Below are positions 1 to 5,765 of a DNA stretch of 11,773 bases, piece by piece. The stretch is from JAAFIP01 sp043747295 (lineage in GTDB: Bacteria; Pseudomonadota; Gammaproteobacteria; Burkholderiales; Burkholderiaceae_C), in assembly GCA_043747295.1 (NCBI GenBank), contig JAYTPK010000287.1, positions 1 through 11,773 of the forward strand. Reading direction: 5' to 3'. Both the position numbers and the translations under genes were made by a program. Below the pieces are notes generated by a model. The model was not told the DNA's origin, searched no databases, and worked only from the letters and a program-made list of their open reading frames with translations. The stretch's first letter is position 1. Each line of letters starts with the position of its first letter.

Positions 1-2
1 AC

Positions 3-170
3 GCCGAGGCCTTTGGCCGCGACGCGCAGTTTGCCCAGTTCTACCGCAGCCTAGATGCCTACAAAGCCAGCTTTGCCAAAAAGAGCGACGTGATGCTGCT
101 CGACCCGTCCAGCGAATTCTTTAAAACTATGCGCAGCGGTGGCCCCGGCGCTGCGGCAGCCAAAAAATAA
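3..170 (+). CDS. hflC: HflC, membrane protease modulator, C-terminal end (partial)
   Basis: Only the last 55 codons lie in the window; the frame is open from the left edge to a TAA at 168-170. HflC is an SPFH/prohibitin-family inner-membrane protein that, with HflK, forms a periplasm-facing complex modulating the FtsH protease (family knowledge). Visible here is the typical HflC tail: a segment reading AFGRDAQFAQFYRSLDAYK, then SFAKKSDVMLLDPSSEFFK, ending in a Gly/Ala-rich tail with two lysines. Identification rests on this tail plus the downstream order DUF2065 – hisZ – purA, which is the usual setting of hflKC in Burkholderiales. The next gene begins 23 bp later on the same strand, so co-transcription is likely. 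The SPFH domain itself is outside the window and cannot be assessed. Confidence 0.88.
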   Translation, partial: AEAFGRDAQFAQFYRSLDAYKASFAKKSDVMLLDPSSEFFKTMRSGGPGAAAAKK

Positions 171-193
171 CCTTTGCTAAGTAGGCCTGCGTC

Positions 194-376
194 ATGGACA
201 CCCTAATGACCGCTTTGGCTTTGGTCTTAGTGATAGAGGGTTTACTGCCCTTTATCTCGCCTGGTGGCTGGCGGCGCATGTTTGAGCAAATTTTCAAACT
301 GCATGACGGCCAAATCCGCTTTTATGGCATGGCCAGTATTGCTGCTGGGTTGGTGCTGTTGTGGGTGGCGAGTTAA
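194..376 (+). CDS. DUF2065 (YjeT-like) small inner-membrane protein
   Basis: A 60-residue protein with two hydrophobic segments (about residues 4-20 and 42-58) separated by a short basic loop containing GGWRRMFEQIFKL. The pattern of an EGLLPFISP motif, then WRRM, then a GL-rich second helix is that of the DUF2065/YjeT family. This family is found directly downstream of hflKC in many proteobacteria and has no established biochemical role. The ATG at 194 lies 23 bp after the hflC stop. No strong Shine-Dalgarno is seen, but the full family length starts here. It probably belongs to the hflKC operon and may be a membrane partner of that complex (inference from position). Length is normal and no defect is seen. 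Confidence 0.85.
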   Translation: MDTLMTALALVLVIEGLLPFISPGGWRRMFEQIFKLHDGQIRFYGMASIAAGLVLLWVAS

Positions 377-709
377 GTTAAAACTGTTTATCTTTGTTCT
401 TTTTACTAGGACGACACAGAACCAGAGCAGCGATATGTCCCGCCGCCCGTCCAAGGTAAACAAAGAGCAAATGCATTGCCAAGGTGAAGCCCGACCCCAA
501 ACTAAGCCATCACAAGCACTACAAATTAAATAGCAACAAACGTAATAAATACTTGGACTACAAGCACTTTTCATTGGTAAAAGTGCCTTCTAACAGTTAT
601 CTGGCAACCTAAGCCATAAAAACCCGGCAGCAGGGGAAAAACCCCACCATAGCCCGGTAAAATCTTAAGCTTTAACAGACTGCGCTTTTCTCATAAAGCG
701 ATTCACCTC
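377..709. other. Intergenic stretch between DUF2065 gene and hisZ
   Basis: A 333-bp gap with no convincing gene; an open frame running through it has no family features. It holds one inverted copy of the dispersed repeat (514-588). A TAAAAT at 658-663 could be a -10 box for hisZ, but no good -35 accompanies it. A small GGGG-AAAAA-CCCC hairpin sits at 634-646. The presence of the repeat suggests hisZ-purA may be transcribed separately from hflKC, but this is inference. Confidence 0.5.
514..588 (-). repeat. Dispersed repeat copy 1 (hairpin plus GTAGTCCAAG core), inverted
   Basis: Read on the minus strand, this starts with a hairpin (GCACTTTT stem, 7-nt loop, AAAAGTGC; plus coordinates 564-586) and runs on into a core beginning GTAGTCCAAGTATTTATTA and ending near GCTATTTAATTTGTAGT. 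The same order of hairpin then core is seen at 6480-6554 and, more degraded, at 3325-3400 and 7613-7690. The hairpin loop (ACCAATG) matches copy 3 (ACCAATA) at six of seven positions. Confidence 0.8.
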
Positions 710-1921
710 ATGTCCGCCTGGGTTCTGCCTGATCATATTGCCGATGTTTTGCCTTCTGAGGCGCGGCACATAGAAGAGCTGCGCCGTGAGCTGCTAGACA
801 CCGCCCGCAGCTACGGCTACGAGCTGGTCATGCCGCCGCAGCTGGAGTATTTAGAGTCCCTGCTTACCGGCACTGGCGAGGCGCTGGACTTACAAACTTT
901 CAAATTGGTAGACCAGCTGTCTGGCCGCACCATGGGCCTGCGGGCTGACACCACGCCCCAGGTGGCCCGCATTGATGCCCACCTGCTTAACCGCCAAGGT
1001 GTTACCCGCCTGTGCTACTGCGGCCCCGTGCTGCACACCACCCCCGCCAAGCCCCACGCCACGCGCGAGCCGCTGCAACTGGGTGCTGAGATATATGGCC
1101 ACGCAGGCGCAGAGGCTGACCTGGAAGTGCTGCTGCTGGCCATTGACTGCCTGCAGCGTGCAGGCGTGAAAGACATCACCGTAGATCTGGCCGATGCGCG
1201 CCTGGTGCGCAGCATGTTGGCCGGCGTATCAGCTACGCAAGACCAGCTAGACCAAGTGCACGCCGCGCTGGCCGCTAAAGACGCTGCTACCTTGGCCCAG
1301 CTAACCGCCAGCTTCCCAGCCGAGAGCCGCGACGGCTTGGCCACACTGGTGCAGCTGTATGGCGACGACAAGGTGCTTTTAGAGGCTCAAAAAGCCTTCA
1401 AGTCCAAGGATTTACTGCTCAAGCAGCTATCAGATTTGCAGCAGCTGGCTGGTCAAGTTAAGGCCGCGCACCCGCAGGTCAACATTAGTTTTGACCTGGC
1501 TGATTCACGCGGCTACGCTTATTACACCGGTGCACGCTTTGCCATTTACACGCCCGGCGCTAACCATCCAATGGCGGATGCACTGGTGCGCGGTGGCCGT
1601 TATGACGAAGTAGGCTCAGTGTTTGGCCGTAACCGCCCGGCAGTGGGCTTTAGCCTAGACGTGAAAGAGCTGGTAGGCGTAGTGCCCAAGCGTGCCTTAA
1701 AAGCCGCCATTCGCGCCCCGTGGCCACAGGCGCCAGAGCAGGGCGCTAACCAATCTACGAATGAGCAGGCCCTTGGCCTGCGCGCCGCAGTGCAAGCCCT
1801 GCGCGCACGTGGCGACACGGTGGTGTGCGTGCTGCCCGGCCACGAGCATGAAGTGCAAGAATTTACCTGCGACCGCCAGCTGGTGCAAGCCGCTGGCCAG
1901 TGGGTGGTCAAAGCGCTTTAA
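710..1921 (+). CDS. hisZ: HisZ, ATP phosphoribosyltransferase regulatory subunit
   Basis: A 403-residue class II aminoacyl-tRNA-synthetase-like protein that activates the short-form HisG catalytic subunit at the first step of histidine biosynthesis (family knowledge). The start MSAWVLPDHIADVLPSEARHIE and the blocks FKLVDQLSGRTMGLRADTTPQVARIDAH, ATREPLQLGAEIYGHAG, SFDLADSRGYAYYTG and ALVRGGRYDEVGSVFGR are typical of HisZ. The HisRS anticodon-binding domain is absent, which separates it from hisS. The catalytic hisG is not in the window, as expected for Burkholderiales where hisZ sits next to purA. purA starts 38 bp after the stop, so the two are probably co-transcribed. The Shine-Dalgarno before the ATG is weak. 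Oddity: codons for about residues 231-241 (1401-1430) match the core of the dispersed repeat almost perfectly. Confidence 0.93.
   Translation: MSAWVLPDHIADVLPSEARHIEELRRELLDTARSYGYELVMPPQLEYLESLLTGTGEALDLQTFKLVDQLSGRTMGLRADTTPQVARIDAHLLNRQGVTRLCYCGPVLHTTPAKPHATREPLQLGAEIYGHAGAEADLEVLLLAIDCLQRAGVKDITVDLADARLVRSMLAGVSATQDQLDQVHAALAAKDAATLAQLTASFPAESRDGLATLVQLYGDDKVLLEAQKAFKSKDLLLKQLSDLQQLAGQVKAAHPQVNISFDLADSRGYAYYTGARFAIYTPGANHPMADALVRGGRYDEVGSVFGRNRPAVGFSLDVKELVGVVPKRALKAAIRAPWPQAPEQGANQSTNEQALGLRAAVQALRARGDTVVCVLPGHEHEVQEFTCDRQLVQAAGQWVVKAL
1400..1430 (+). repeat. Repeat core embedded in the hisZ reading frame
   Basis: From 1401 the bases read AGTCCAAGG, then ATTTACTGCTCAAGCAGCTAT. The intergenic copies at 6509 and 7645 have the same string with a single change (G to T after AGTCCAAG), which is 29 of 30 positions by eye. 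Here the string encodes SKDLLLKQLSD in HisZ. The hairpin part of the element is not present next to it. A recalled HisZ alignment shows no extra residues at this point, so this is not a simple insertion. Confidence 0.65.
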
Positions 1922-1959
1922 ACCACTGGATTTAACCTTTTGTATTGAACGAGTCATTG

Positions 1960-3315
1960 ATGATTGCAACTAAAAACATCGTAGCCGGCCCAAGTGTTGT
2001 GGGCAGAAATGTGGTCGTCGTAGGCACCCAGTGGGGCGACGAAGGCAAAGGCAAGCTGGTCGACTGGCTGACTGAGTCTGCCCAAGGCGTGGTGCGCTTT
2101 CATGGTGGCCATAACGCAGGCCACACGCTGGTCATCAACGGCGTAAAAACTGCGCTTAACTTAATTCCCAGCGGCATCATGCGCCCGGGTGTGAAGTGCT
2201 ATATCGGCAACGGCGTGGTGCTAGACGCTGCCCACCTGATGAAAGAAATCACCGGGCTTGAGGCCATTGGTGTAGAAGTGCGTTCACGCCTGCGCGTGAG
2301 CGAGGCTTGCCCGCTCATTTTGCCTTTTCATTCGGCGCTAGATGTAGCACGCGAGACCAAGCGCGGGCAGGGCGGGGCCGAGAAAATCGGCACCACAGGC
2401 AAAGGTGTAGGCCCAGCCTACGAAGACAAAATTGCCCGCCGCGCCCTGCGCGTGCAAGACCTCAAGCACCCCGAGCGCTTTGCAGCTAAGCTGCATGAGC
2501 TGCTAGACCTGCATAACCACACTTTGACCACCTACCTAGGCGCACCGGCTATTGAGTTTCAGCCCGTGTTTGACGACGCTATGCGCCATGCCCAGGTGAT
2601 TCGCCCCATGATGGCCGATGTGTCACGCGAGCTAAACGATGCGCACAAAGCCGGCAGCAACCTGCTGTTTGAAGGCGCACAGGGCACGCTGCTGGATGTT
2701 GACCACGGCACCTACCCGTTTGTCACGTCCAGCAACTGTGTGGCGGGTAACGCTGCTGCAGGCTCTGGCGTAGGCCCGGGCATGCTGCACTACATTTTGG
2801 GCATTACCAAGGCGTACTGCACCCGCGTGGGCGGCGGGCCTTTCCCCACCGAGCTAGAGTGGCAAAAAGAAGGCACCCCCGGCTACCACATGAGCACCGT
2901 AGGCGCTGAGCGCGGCGTGGTGACGGGCCGCTACCGCCGCTGCGGCTGGTTTGACGCCGCCTTGCTTAAGCGCAGCGCGCAGGTGAACGGTTTAACAGGT
3001 TTGTGCATCACCAAGCTAGACGTGTTGGACGGCCTCAAAGAGCTGAACATTTGCGTAGGCTACGAGCTAGACGGCCAGATGACCGACATTTTGCCCATGG
3101 GCGCAGACGACATTGCCCGCTGCAAGCCGGTGTATGAAGTGATGGAAGGCTGGAGCGATAGCACCGTAGGCGTGACCGACTACGACAAGCTACCGATTAA
3201 CGCCCGCCTGTATCTGCAGCGCATCCAAAACGCCACCGGCGTGCCTATTCACATCGTGTCCACCAGCCCCGACCGCGACCACACGATCATGATGAAGCAC
3301 CCTTTCTTGGCCTAA
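1960..3315 (+). CDS. purA: Adenylosuccinate synthetase
   Basis: Cytosolic enzyme joining IMP and aspartate with GTP to give adenylosuccinate, the first committed step to AMP. A 451-residue protein starting at the ATG at 1960 carries the family landmarks: P-loop region GTQWGDEGKGKLVDWL (about residues 22-37, catalytic Asp27), GGHNAGHT (His55, correctly spaced 28 residues after Asp27 as in E. coli Asp13/His41), TRVGGGPFPTE, VTGRYRRCGWFD and TKLDVLDGLKELNIC. A TTG five codons upstream is in frame, but the ATG is preferred because a GAG lies about 7 bp before it. The N-terminal extension before the GTQWGDEG block is slightly longer than in E. coli, as is usual in this group. It lies 38 bp after hisZ and is followed by a repeat copy, then a phosphoribosyltransferase gene. 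No defects are seen. Confidence 0.97.
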   Translation: MIATKNIVAGPSVVGRNVVVVGTQWGDEGKGKLVDWLTESAQGVVRFHGGHNAGHTLVINGVKTALNLIPSGIMRPGVKCYIGNGVVLDAAHLMKEITGLEAIGVEVRSRLRVSEACPLILPFHSALDVARETKRGQGGAEKIGTTGKGVGPAYEDKIARRALRVQDLKHPERFAAKLHELLDLHNHTLTTYLGAPAIEFQPVFDDAMRHAQVIRPMMADVSRELNDAHKAGSNLLFEGAQGTLLDVDHGTYPFVTSSNCVAGNAAAGSGVGPGMLHYILGITKAYCTRVGGGPFPTELEWQKEGTPGYHMSTVGAERGVVTGRYRRCGWFDAALLKRSAQVNGLTGLCITKLDVLDGLKELNICVGYELDGQMTDILPMGADDIARCKPVYEVMEGWSDSTVGVTDYDKLPINARLYLQRIQNATGVPIHIVSTSPDRDHTIMMKHPFLA

Positions 3316-3324
3316 GCCCTTTTT

Positions 3325-3400
3325 AAGTGCTTTTTGATAACGAAATAGTGCTGTAGTCCAAGCATTTATTAAGTTTATAGCTATTAAATTCATAGTATCT
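3325..3400 (+). repeat. Dispersed repeat copy 2 between purA and the phosphoribosyltransferase gene
   Basis: The core starts at 3353 as GTAGTCCAAGCATTTATTA and ends with AGCTATTAAATTCATAGTA. The preceding 28 bases are a degraded version of the hairpin arm (AAGTGCTTTTTGATAACG…TAGTGCT), which no longer pairs well. It begins only 10 bp after the purA stop and takes up most of the 118-bp gap. The middle of the core (TTAAGTTTAT) is of the same type as copy 1 and differs from the CTGCTCAAGCAG type of copies 3 and 4. Confidence 0.75.
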
Positions 3401-3433
3401 CCCTTCACTCACTTTTAAAAAACAACTACTACC

Positions 3434-3958
3434 ATGCTTACAGAAGACGGCAAACATCTCTACGTCAGCTACGACGAATACCACAACCTGACCGAAAAAC
3501 TGGCCATCAAAGTGCACCAGTCGGGCTGGCAGTTTGACACTATTCTTTGTCTTGCACGCGGTGGCATGCGCCCCGGCGACATTTTGAGCCGCATCTTCAA
3601 CAAGCCCCTGGCCATCATGTCCACCAGCTCGTACCGCGCCGAGGCTGGCACCGTACAAGGCCACCTGGACATCGCCCGCTACATCACCACCCCCAAGGGC
3701 GAGATTGCAGGCAAAGTGCTGCTAGTCGACGACCTGGCCGACACGGGCCATACCCTGAAAGCCGTGGTCGATTCCCTCCGCAATAACTATCAACCCATCA
3801 CCGAGCTACGCACCGCCGTCATCTGGACCAAAGGCGTGTCCGCGTTTCAGCCCGACTATTCAGTAGACTATTTGCCCACCAACCCCTGGATTCACCAGCC
3901 ATTTGAGGGCTACGACAGCCTGTCGCCGGAGAAGCTGATGGAGAAGTGGAAGGTTTAA
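3434..3958 (+). CDS. Type I phosphoribosyltransferase (hypoxanthine/xanthine-type)
   Basis: A 174-residue cytosolic enzyme of the type I PRTase fold. The PRPP-binding loop is clear: VLLVDDLADTGHTL at about residues 95-108, with the acidic pair Asp99/Asp100. An upstream block, FDTILCLARGGMRPGDILS (residues 34-52), is the usual first strand-loop of purine PRTases, and SYRAEAGTVQGHL (66-78) is the flexible region. It resembles bacterial and archaeal purine (xanthine/hypoxanthine-guanine) PRTases. The exact base cannot be read from sequence, so no symbol is given. Position next to purA fits purine salvage. The ATG at 3434 follows an AACAACTACTACC stretch with no Shine-Dalgarno; no better start is available. 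Repeat copy 2 separates it from purA. Confidence 0.88.
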   Translation: MLTEDGKHLYVSYDEYHNLTEKLAIKVHQSGWQFDTILCLARGGMRPGDILSRIFNKPLAIMSTSSYRAEAGTVQGHLDIARYITTPKGEIAGKVLLVDDLADTGHTLKAVVDSLRNNYQPITELRTAVIWTKGVSAFQPDYSVDYLPTNPWIHQPFEGYDSLSPEKLMEKWKV

Positions 3959-3986
3959 TCCTTAATCCGTACCCATCCGCCCCGGT

Positions 3987-4017
3987 CCGCTGCAGCTTTG
4001 CTACGCAAACCCAGCGG
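3987..4017. terminator. Two-tier hairpin after the phosphoribosyltransferase gene
   Basis: An outer stem CCGCTG (3987-3992) pairs with CAGCGG (4012-4017) and encloses an inner perfect stem TTTGC (3997-4001) / GCAAA (4005-4009) with a 3-base loop. It begins 29 bp after the stop codon. No run of T follows, so it is at best a weak or Rho-assisted terminator, or a stabilising 3' structure. It also marks the point where the accessory region begins. Confidence 0.35.
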
Positions 4018-4149
4018 CCCTGATTGGTACTGATAGGTACGAGGCACACTGCGCTGCAAATACCAGGGTTTTGGATGGCATAGACTAAAAAATCATGTGC
4101 TCGTAAAGTCTAAAAGTCGTGTAATTAAGTTGAAATTGCACGCAAACTG

Positions 4150-4192
4150 TTTGAATCAATGGTTTCAAAATTATCTCAAACGTGCTATATTT
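4150..4192 (+). promoter_or_regulatory. Putative promoter and operator of the HigB/HigA-type module
   Basis: A possible -35 TTTCAA (4163-4168) lies 17 bp before a -10-like TATATT (4186-4191). This would place the transcript start at or within a base or two of the toxin ATG (4198), giving a leaderless message. A perfect inverted repeat TTTGAA (4150-4155) / TTCAAA (4164-4169) with 8-base spacing overlaps the -35 and is a good candidate for autoregulation by the helix-turn-helix antitoxin (inference). Confidence 0.4.
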
Positions 4193-4197
4193 CTTGT

Positions 4198-4530
4198 ATG
4201 AAATGGGAGATCAAATATCACGATGAGAAGTTACAGGCTGATGTGCTGGCGTTGCCGCCGGGAATTTTGGCTAGATACTTTCATTGCACTGATCGCATGG
4301 TTGAATTTGGCCCGGATTTGGGAATGCCCCACACGCGGGCTATGAGCGTGGGTCTCTTCGAGCTGCGTTTGAAATCCCGAGAAGGTATCGGAAGGGTGTT
4401 TTATTGCACCTTGGTGGATCACAAGATTGTCATGCTCCATCAGTTTGTGAAAAAAAACGATAAGACACCCCCTAAAGAATTGGCACTTGCGCGCAAGCGA
4501 ATGAAGGAATGGAAAAATGTTGACACATAA
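4198..4530 (+). CDS. HigB/RelE-like toxin (Gp49 family)
   Basis: A 110-residue protein of the phage-derived Gp49/HigB-like family of the RelE superfamily. These are mRNA interferases acting on translating ribosomes (family knowledge). The typical blocks are KWEIKYHDE at the start, ILARYFHCTDRMVEFGPDLGMPHTRAMSVGLFELRLKSREGIGRVFYCT (about residues 23-71), and the end block IVMLHQFVKKNDKTPPKELALARKRMKEW, where the KK-xxxTP-xxE-xxxA-xxR pattern is diagnostic. An upstream ATG at 4159 is in frame, but the family begins at MKWEI and the -10-like box lies between the two, so 4198 is preferred. There is no Shine-Dalgarno, consistent with a leaderless start. The antitoxin overlaps its last 14 bases. 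Toxin-first order is the HigBA arrangement. Confidence 0.87.
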   Translation: MKWEIKYHDEKLQADVLALPPGILARYFHCTDRMVEFGPDLGMPHTRAMSVGLFELRLKSREGIGRVFYCTLVDHKIVMLHQFVKKNDKTPPKELALARKRMKEWKNVDT

Positions 4531-4864
4531 ACAACTTCGCACCAAAGCTCTGGGTAATACTGAGGTAAAAGCGGAATTCGAAAAACTGGCCGATGAGTTT
4601 TCCCTTTTGGACGAGTTCTTGAAGGCGCGGGCCGCGCAAGGTCTGACCCAGGCCCAGGTGGCGGACAAGATCGGTACCACCCAGTCTGCTGTTGCGCGTA
4701 TGGAGTCGGGGAGCGGCAAGCATTCGCCATCTCTGGCAACACTGACCAAGTATGCAGATGCTTTGGGATGCAAGCTGGAGGTTCGGCTGGTTCGCAGGCC
4801 TCGGCCAGCGAGAAATTTAACTGGTCGTCCAAGCCCGACAGCGCCCAAACGCGTTGCGGCTTGA
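4517..4864 (+). CDS. HigA-like XRE-family antitoxin
   Basis: A 115-residue protein with one Cro/C1-type helix-turn-helix at about residues 37-86: ARAAQGLTQAQVADKIGTTQSAVARMESGSGKHSPSLATLTKYADALG, followed by CKLEVRLVRR. It is expected to neutralise the upstream toxin and repress the operon. The ATG at 4517 overlaps the toxin stop by 14 bp and is preceded by AAGGAA at 4503-4508, a good ribosome binding site, so translational coupling is likely. Oddity: the last 16 codons or so (from about residue 100, NLTGRPSPTAPKRVAA) lie inside an integron-type attC site (4815-4877). The antitoxin's tail is therefore cassette recombination-site sequence read as protein. The functional domain is complete before that point. 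Confidence 0.87.
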   Translation: MLTHKQLRTKALGNTEVKAEFEKLADEFSLLDEFLKARAAQGLTQAQVADKIGTTQSAVARMESGSGKHSPSLATLTKYADALGCKLEVRLVRRPRPARNLTGRPSPTAPKRVAA

Positions 4865-4877
4865 CTTCACGTTAGGC
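4815..4877 (+). other. Integron-type attC recombination site
   Basis: The site has the attC layout. R'' is ATTTAAC (4815-4821, fits RYYYAAC). L'' is GTCCAAGCC (about 4827-4835). A central variable part follows, then L' GGCTTGAC (4858-4865) and R' GTTAGGC (4871-4877, fits GTTRRRY). L'' and L' pair with one unpaired base (the extra C in GTCCAAGCC), which is the extrahelical-base pattern of attC hairpins. Total length is about 63 bp, at the short end of the normal range. It contains the antitoxin stop codon. The expected exchange point is between G4871 and T4872. No integrase gene is in the window. Confidence 0.7.
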
Positions 4878-5332
4878 AGCACAGAACACCAAAGCACGGC
4901 ACTTCACATGGGCAGCCGCAGCCGATCAACTCAGGTACCTATATGCCGAACAACGCAATAAATCTCTCTGAAAAGCTCAGCACGTTCAACGAACACTGGA
5001 ACCCAAGAACTGTCGGCACTTTCAACGATCACGATCTCATGGTCGTCAAAGTCAAAGGCGAGTTTGTCTGGCACACGCATGCGGACACAGACGACTTCTT
5101 CCTTGTTCTCAAAGGCACGCTTAAAATCGAAATGCGTGATCGCACGGTAACTCTGAATGTTGGCGAGATGTACGTGGTTCCCAAAGGAATTGAACATCGA
5201 ACAGTGGCAGACGATGAGGCCCATCTGTTGCTCATTGAGCCAACGGGAACGCCAAATACAGGCAGTACTGAAACTGCAGCAGTTCGTACGCTTGCATAGG
5301 CCCAGAGTGCTGCCTAACCCTTATGTCAAACG
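4872..5332 (+). mobile_element. Integron-like gene cassette carrying a cupin gene
   Basis: The segment between the exchange point of the attC at 4815-4877 and the R'-like box of the shortened site at 5312-5338 is about 460 bp, a usual cassette size. It holds one short gene in the same orientation as the attC sites and ends 33 bp after that gene. The left boundary is well supported. The right boundary rests on a site missing its middle, so this cassette may no longer be mobile. Confidence 0.5.
4943..5299 (+). CDS. Small single-domain cupin protein
   Basis: A 118-residue protein made almost entirely of one cupin_2 barrel. Cupin motif 1 is GEFVWHTHADTDDFFLVLKG (residues 39-58), with metal-ligand candidates His44 and His46. 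Asp50 or Asp51 stands where Glu or Gln is usual. Motif 2 is GEMYVVPKGIEH (74-85) with His85. Such small cupins may be enzymes, metal-binding or sugar-binding proteins, so no reaction can be assigned. Residues 101-118 form a Thr/Gly/Ala-rich tail. The ATG at 4943 is preceded only by a weak AGGT at 4933. The gene is the sole occupant of a cassette-like segment. Translation may rely on read-through transcription from the upstream toxin-antitoxin promoter, since no promoter of its own is evident. Confidence 0.85.
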   Translation: MPNNAINLSEKLSTFNEHWNPRTVGTFNDHDLMVVKVKGEFVWHTHADTDDFFLVLKGTLKIEMRDRTVTLNVGEMYVVPKGIEHRTVADDEAHLLLIEPTGTPNTGSTETAAVRTLA

Positions 5333-5338
5333 CTAGAC
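5312..5338 (+). other. Shortened or decayed attC-like site after the cupin gene
   Basis: GCCTAAC (5312-5318) fits the R'' consensus and lies 12 bp after the cupin stop. It is followed directly by CCTTATGTCAAAC and GCTAGAC (5332-5338), which differs from the R' consensus GTTRRRY at one base (C for T at position 2). The whole is only 27 bp, as if the central hairpin arms of a normal attC had been deleted. No other GTTRRRY box lies within the next 120 bp. Confidence 0.45.
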
Positions 5339-5765
5339 GGTGTATGCCTGACCAATTGCAAGACTTGCCGCAGCTAACCTCGACGCACTTTACGCGCGAG
5401 TCGAAGATCATGCTTCGATTTGCCGTGGCATTGGCTGCAGTAATCTTGGTCGCGTCAATCGTAGGCCCCCTACTGATGGCTTGGCGTACATCGTTGGAAT
5501 TGAAAGAGTGCAGGGTAGCTAGCGGCAAATGAAGCCTTGAAAGCGGAGCCTGTGAACTCCCGAGAAAATTGTCTGAGTAAAGAACTGACCGCTGAAGCTG
5601 CACGACAGTCATCGCAAAGAATCGCAAGACGCTTACGCCCGCTTAGTAGCAATTCCGCCAGACAGTATTATCAAAAATGAAGCCGTATCGATGCAGCATC
5701 AACGTCTTTTGGAATTAGCAGTTTAAGACTCTACGCGCCGCAGCATTTCCTGCAGCGCATATGCT
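5339..5765. other. Stretch of about 430 bp with little recognisable content
   Basis: Apart from a possible 40-residue membrane peptide (5410-5532) nothing can be assigned. From about 5535 to 5655 the plus strand has a basic, Ser/Arg-rich open frame without a start codon or family features. Codon use is uneven and several stops interrupt all frames before 5766. It looks like decayed coding sequence between the cassette and the next gene remnant, but no parent gene could be recognised. Confidence 0.35.
5410..5532 (+). CDS. Possible 40-residue single-span membrane peptide
   Basis: An ATG at 5410 opens MLRFAVALAAVILVASIVGPLLMAW, one strongly hydrophobic span (about residues 3-24), followed by a short charged tail ending ECRVASGK. 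A longer in-frame start at 5323 adds a hydrophilic leader that does not look natural, because it would begin inside the shortened attC site. Only a poor purine-rich match (GAAGA) precedes the ATG. It could be a small membrane protein, a remnant of a larger gene (the tail is followed by decayed sequence), or chance. The family is not recognised. Confidence 0.25.
   Translation: MLRFAVALAAVILVASIVGPLLMAWRTSLELKECRVASGK

Noticed and set aside
242..574. Minus-strand 110-codon open frame across the DUF2065 gene and the gap after it
   Set aside because: It is antisense to a recognised gene, with no ribosome binding site and a Cys/Trp-rich composition without family features; its N-terminal part would read through the repeat.
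634..646. GGGG-AAAAA-CCCC hairpin before hisZ as a terminator or riboregulator
   Set aside because: The stem is only four base pairs with no T run; too weak to call.
1945..1959. TTG start five codons upstream for purA
   Set aside because: The ATG at 1960 has a GAG at a suitable distance and the family does not need the extra residues.
4060..4135. Near-repeated AGACTAAAAAATCATGTG and AGTCTAAAAGTCGTGT strings upstream of the toxin gene
   Set aside because: The match is short and imperfect and could be chance in an AT-rich stretch; no function could be tied to it.
4231..4848. Long minus-strand open frame (205 codons) opposite the HigB/HigA-type genes
   Set aside because: It lies antisense to two genes with clear family features and its translation shows no domain; it is a coding shadow.
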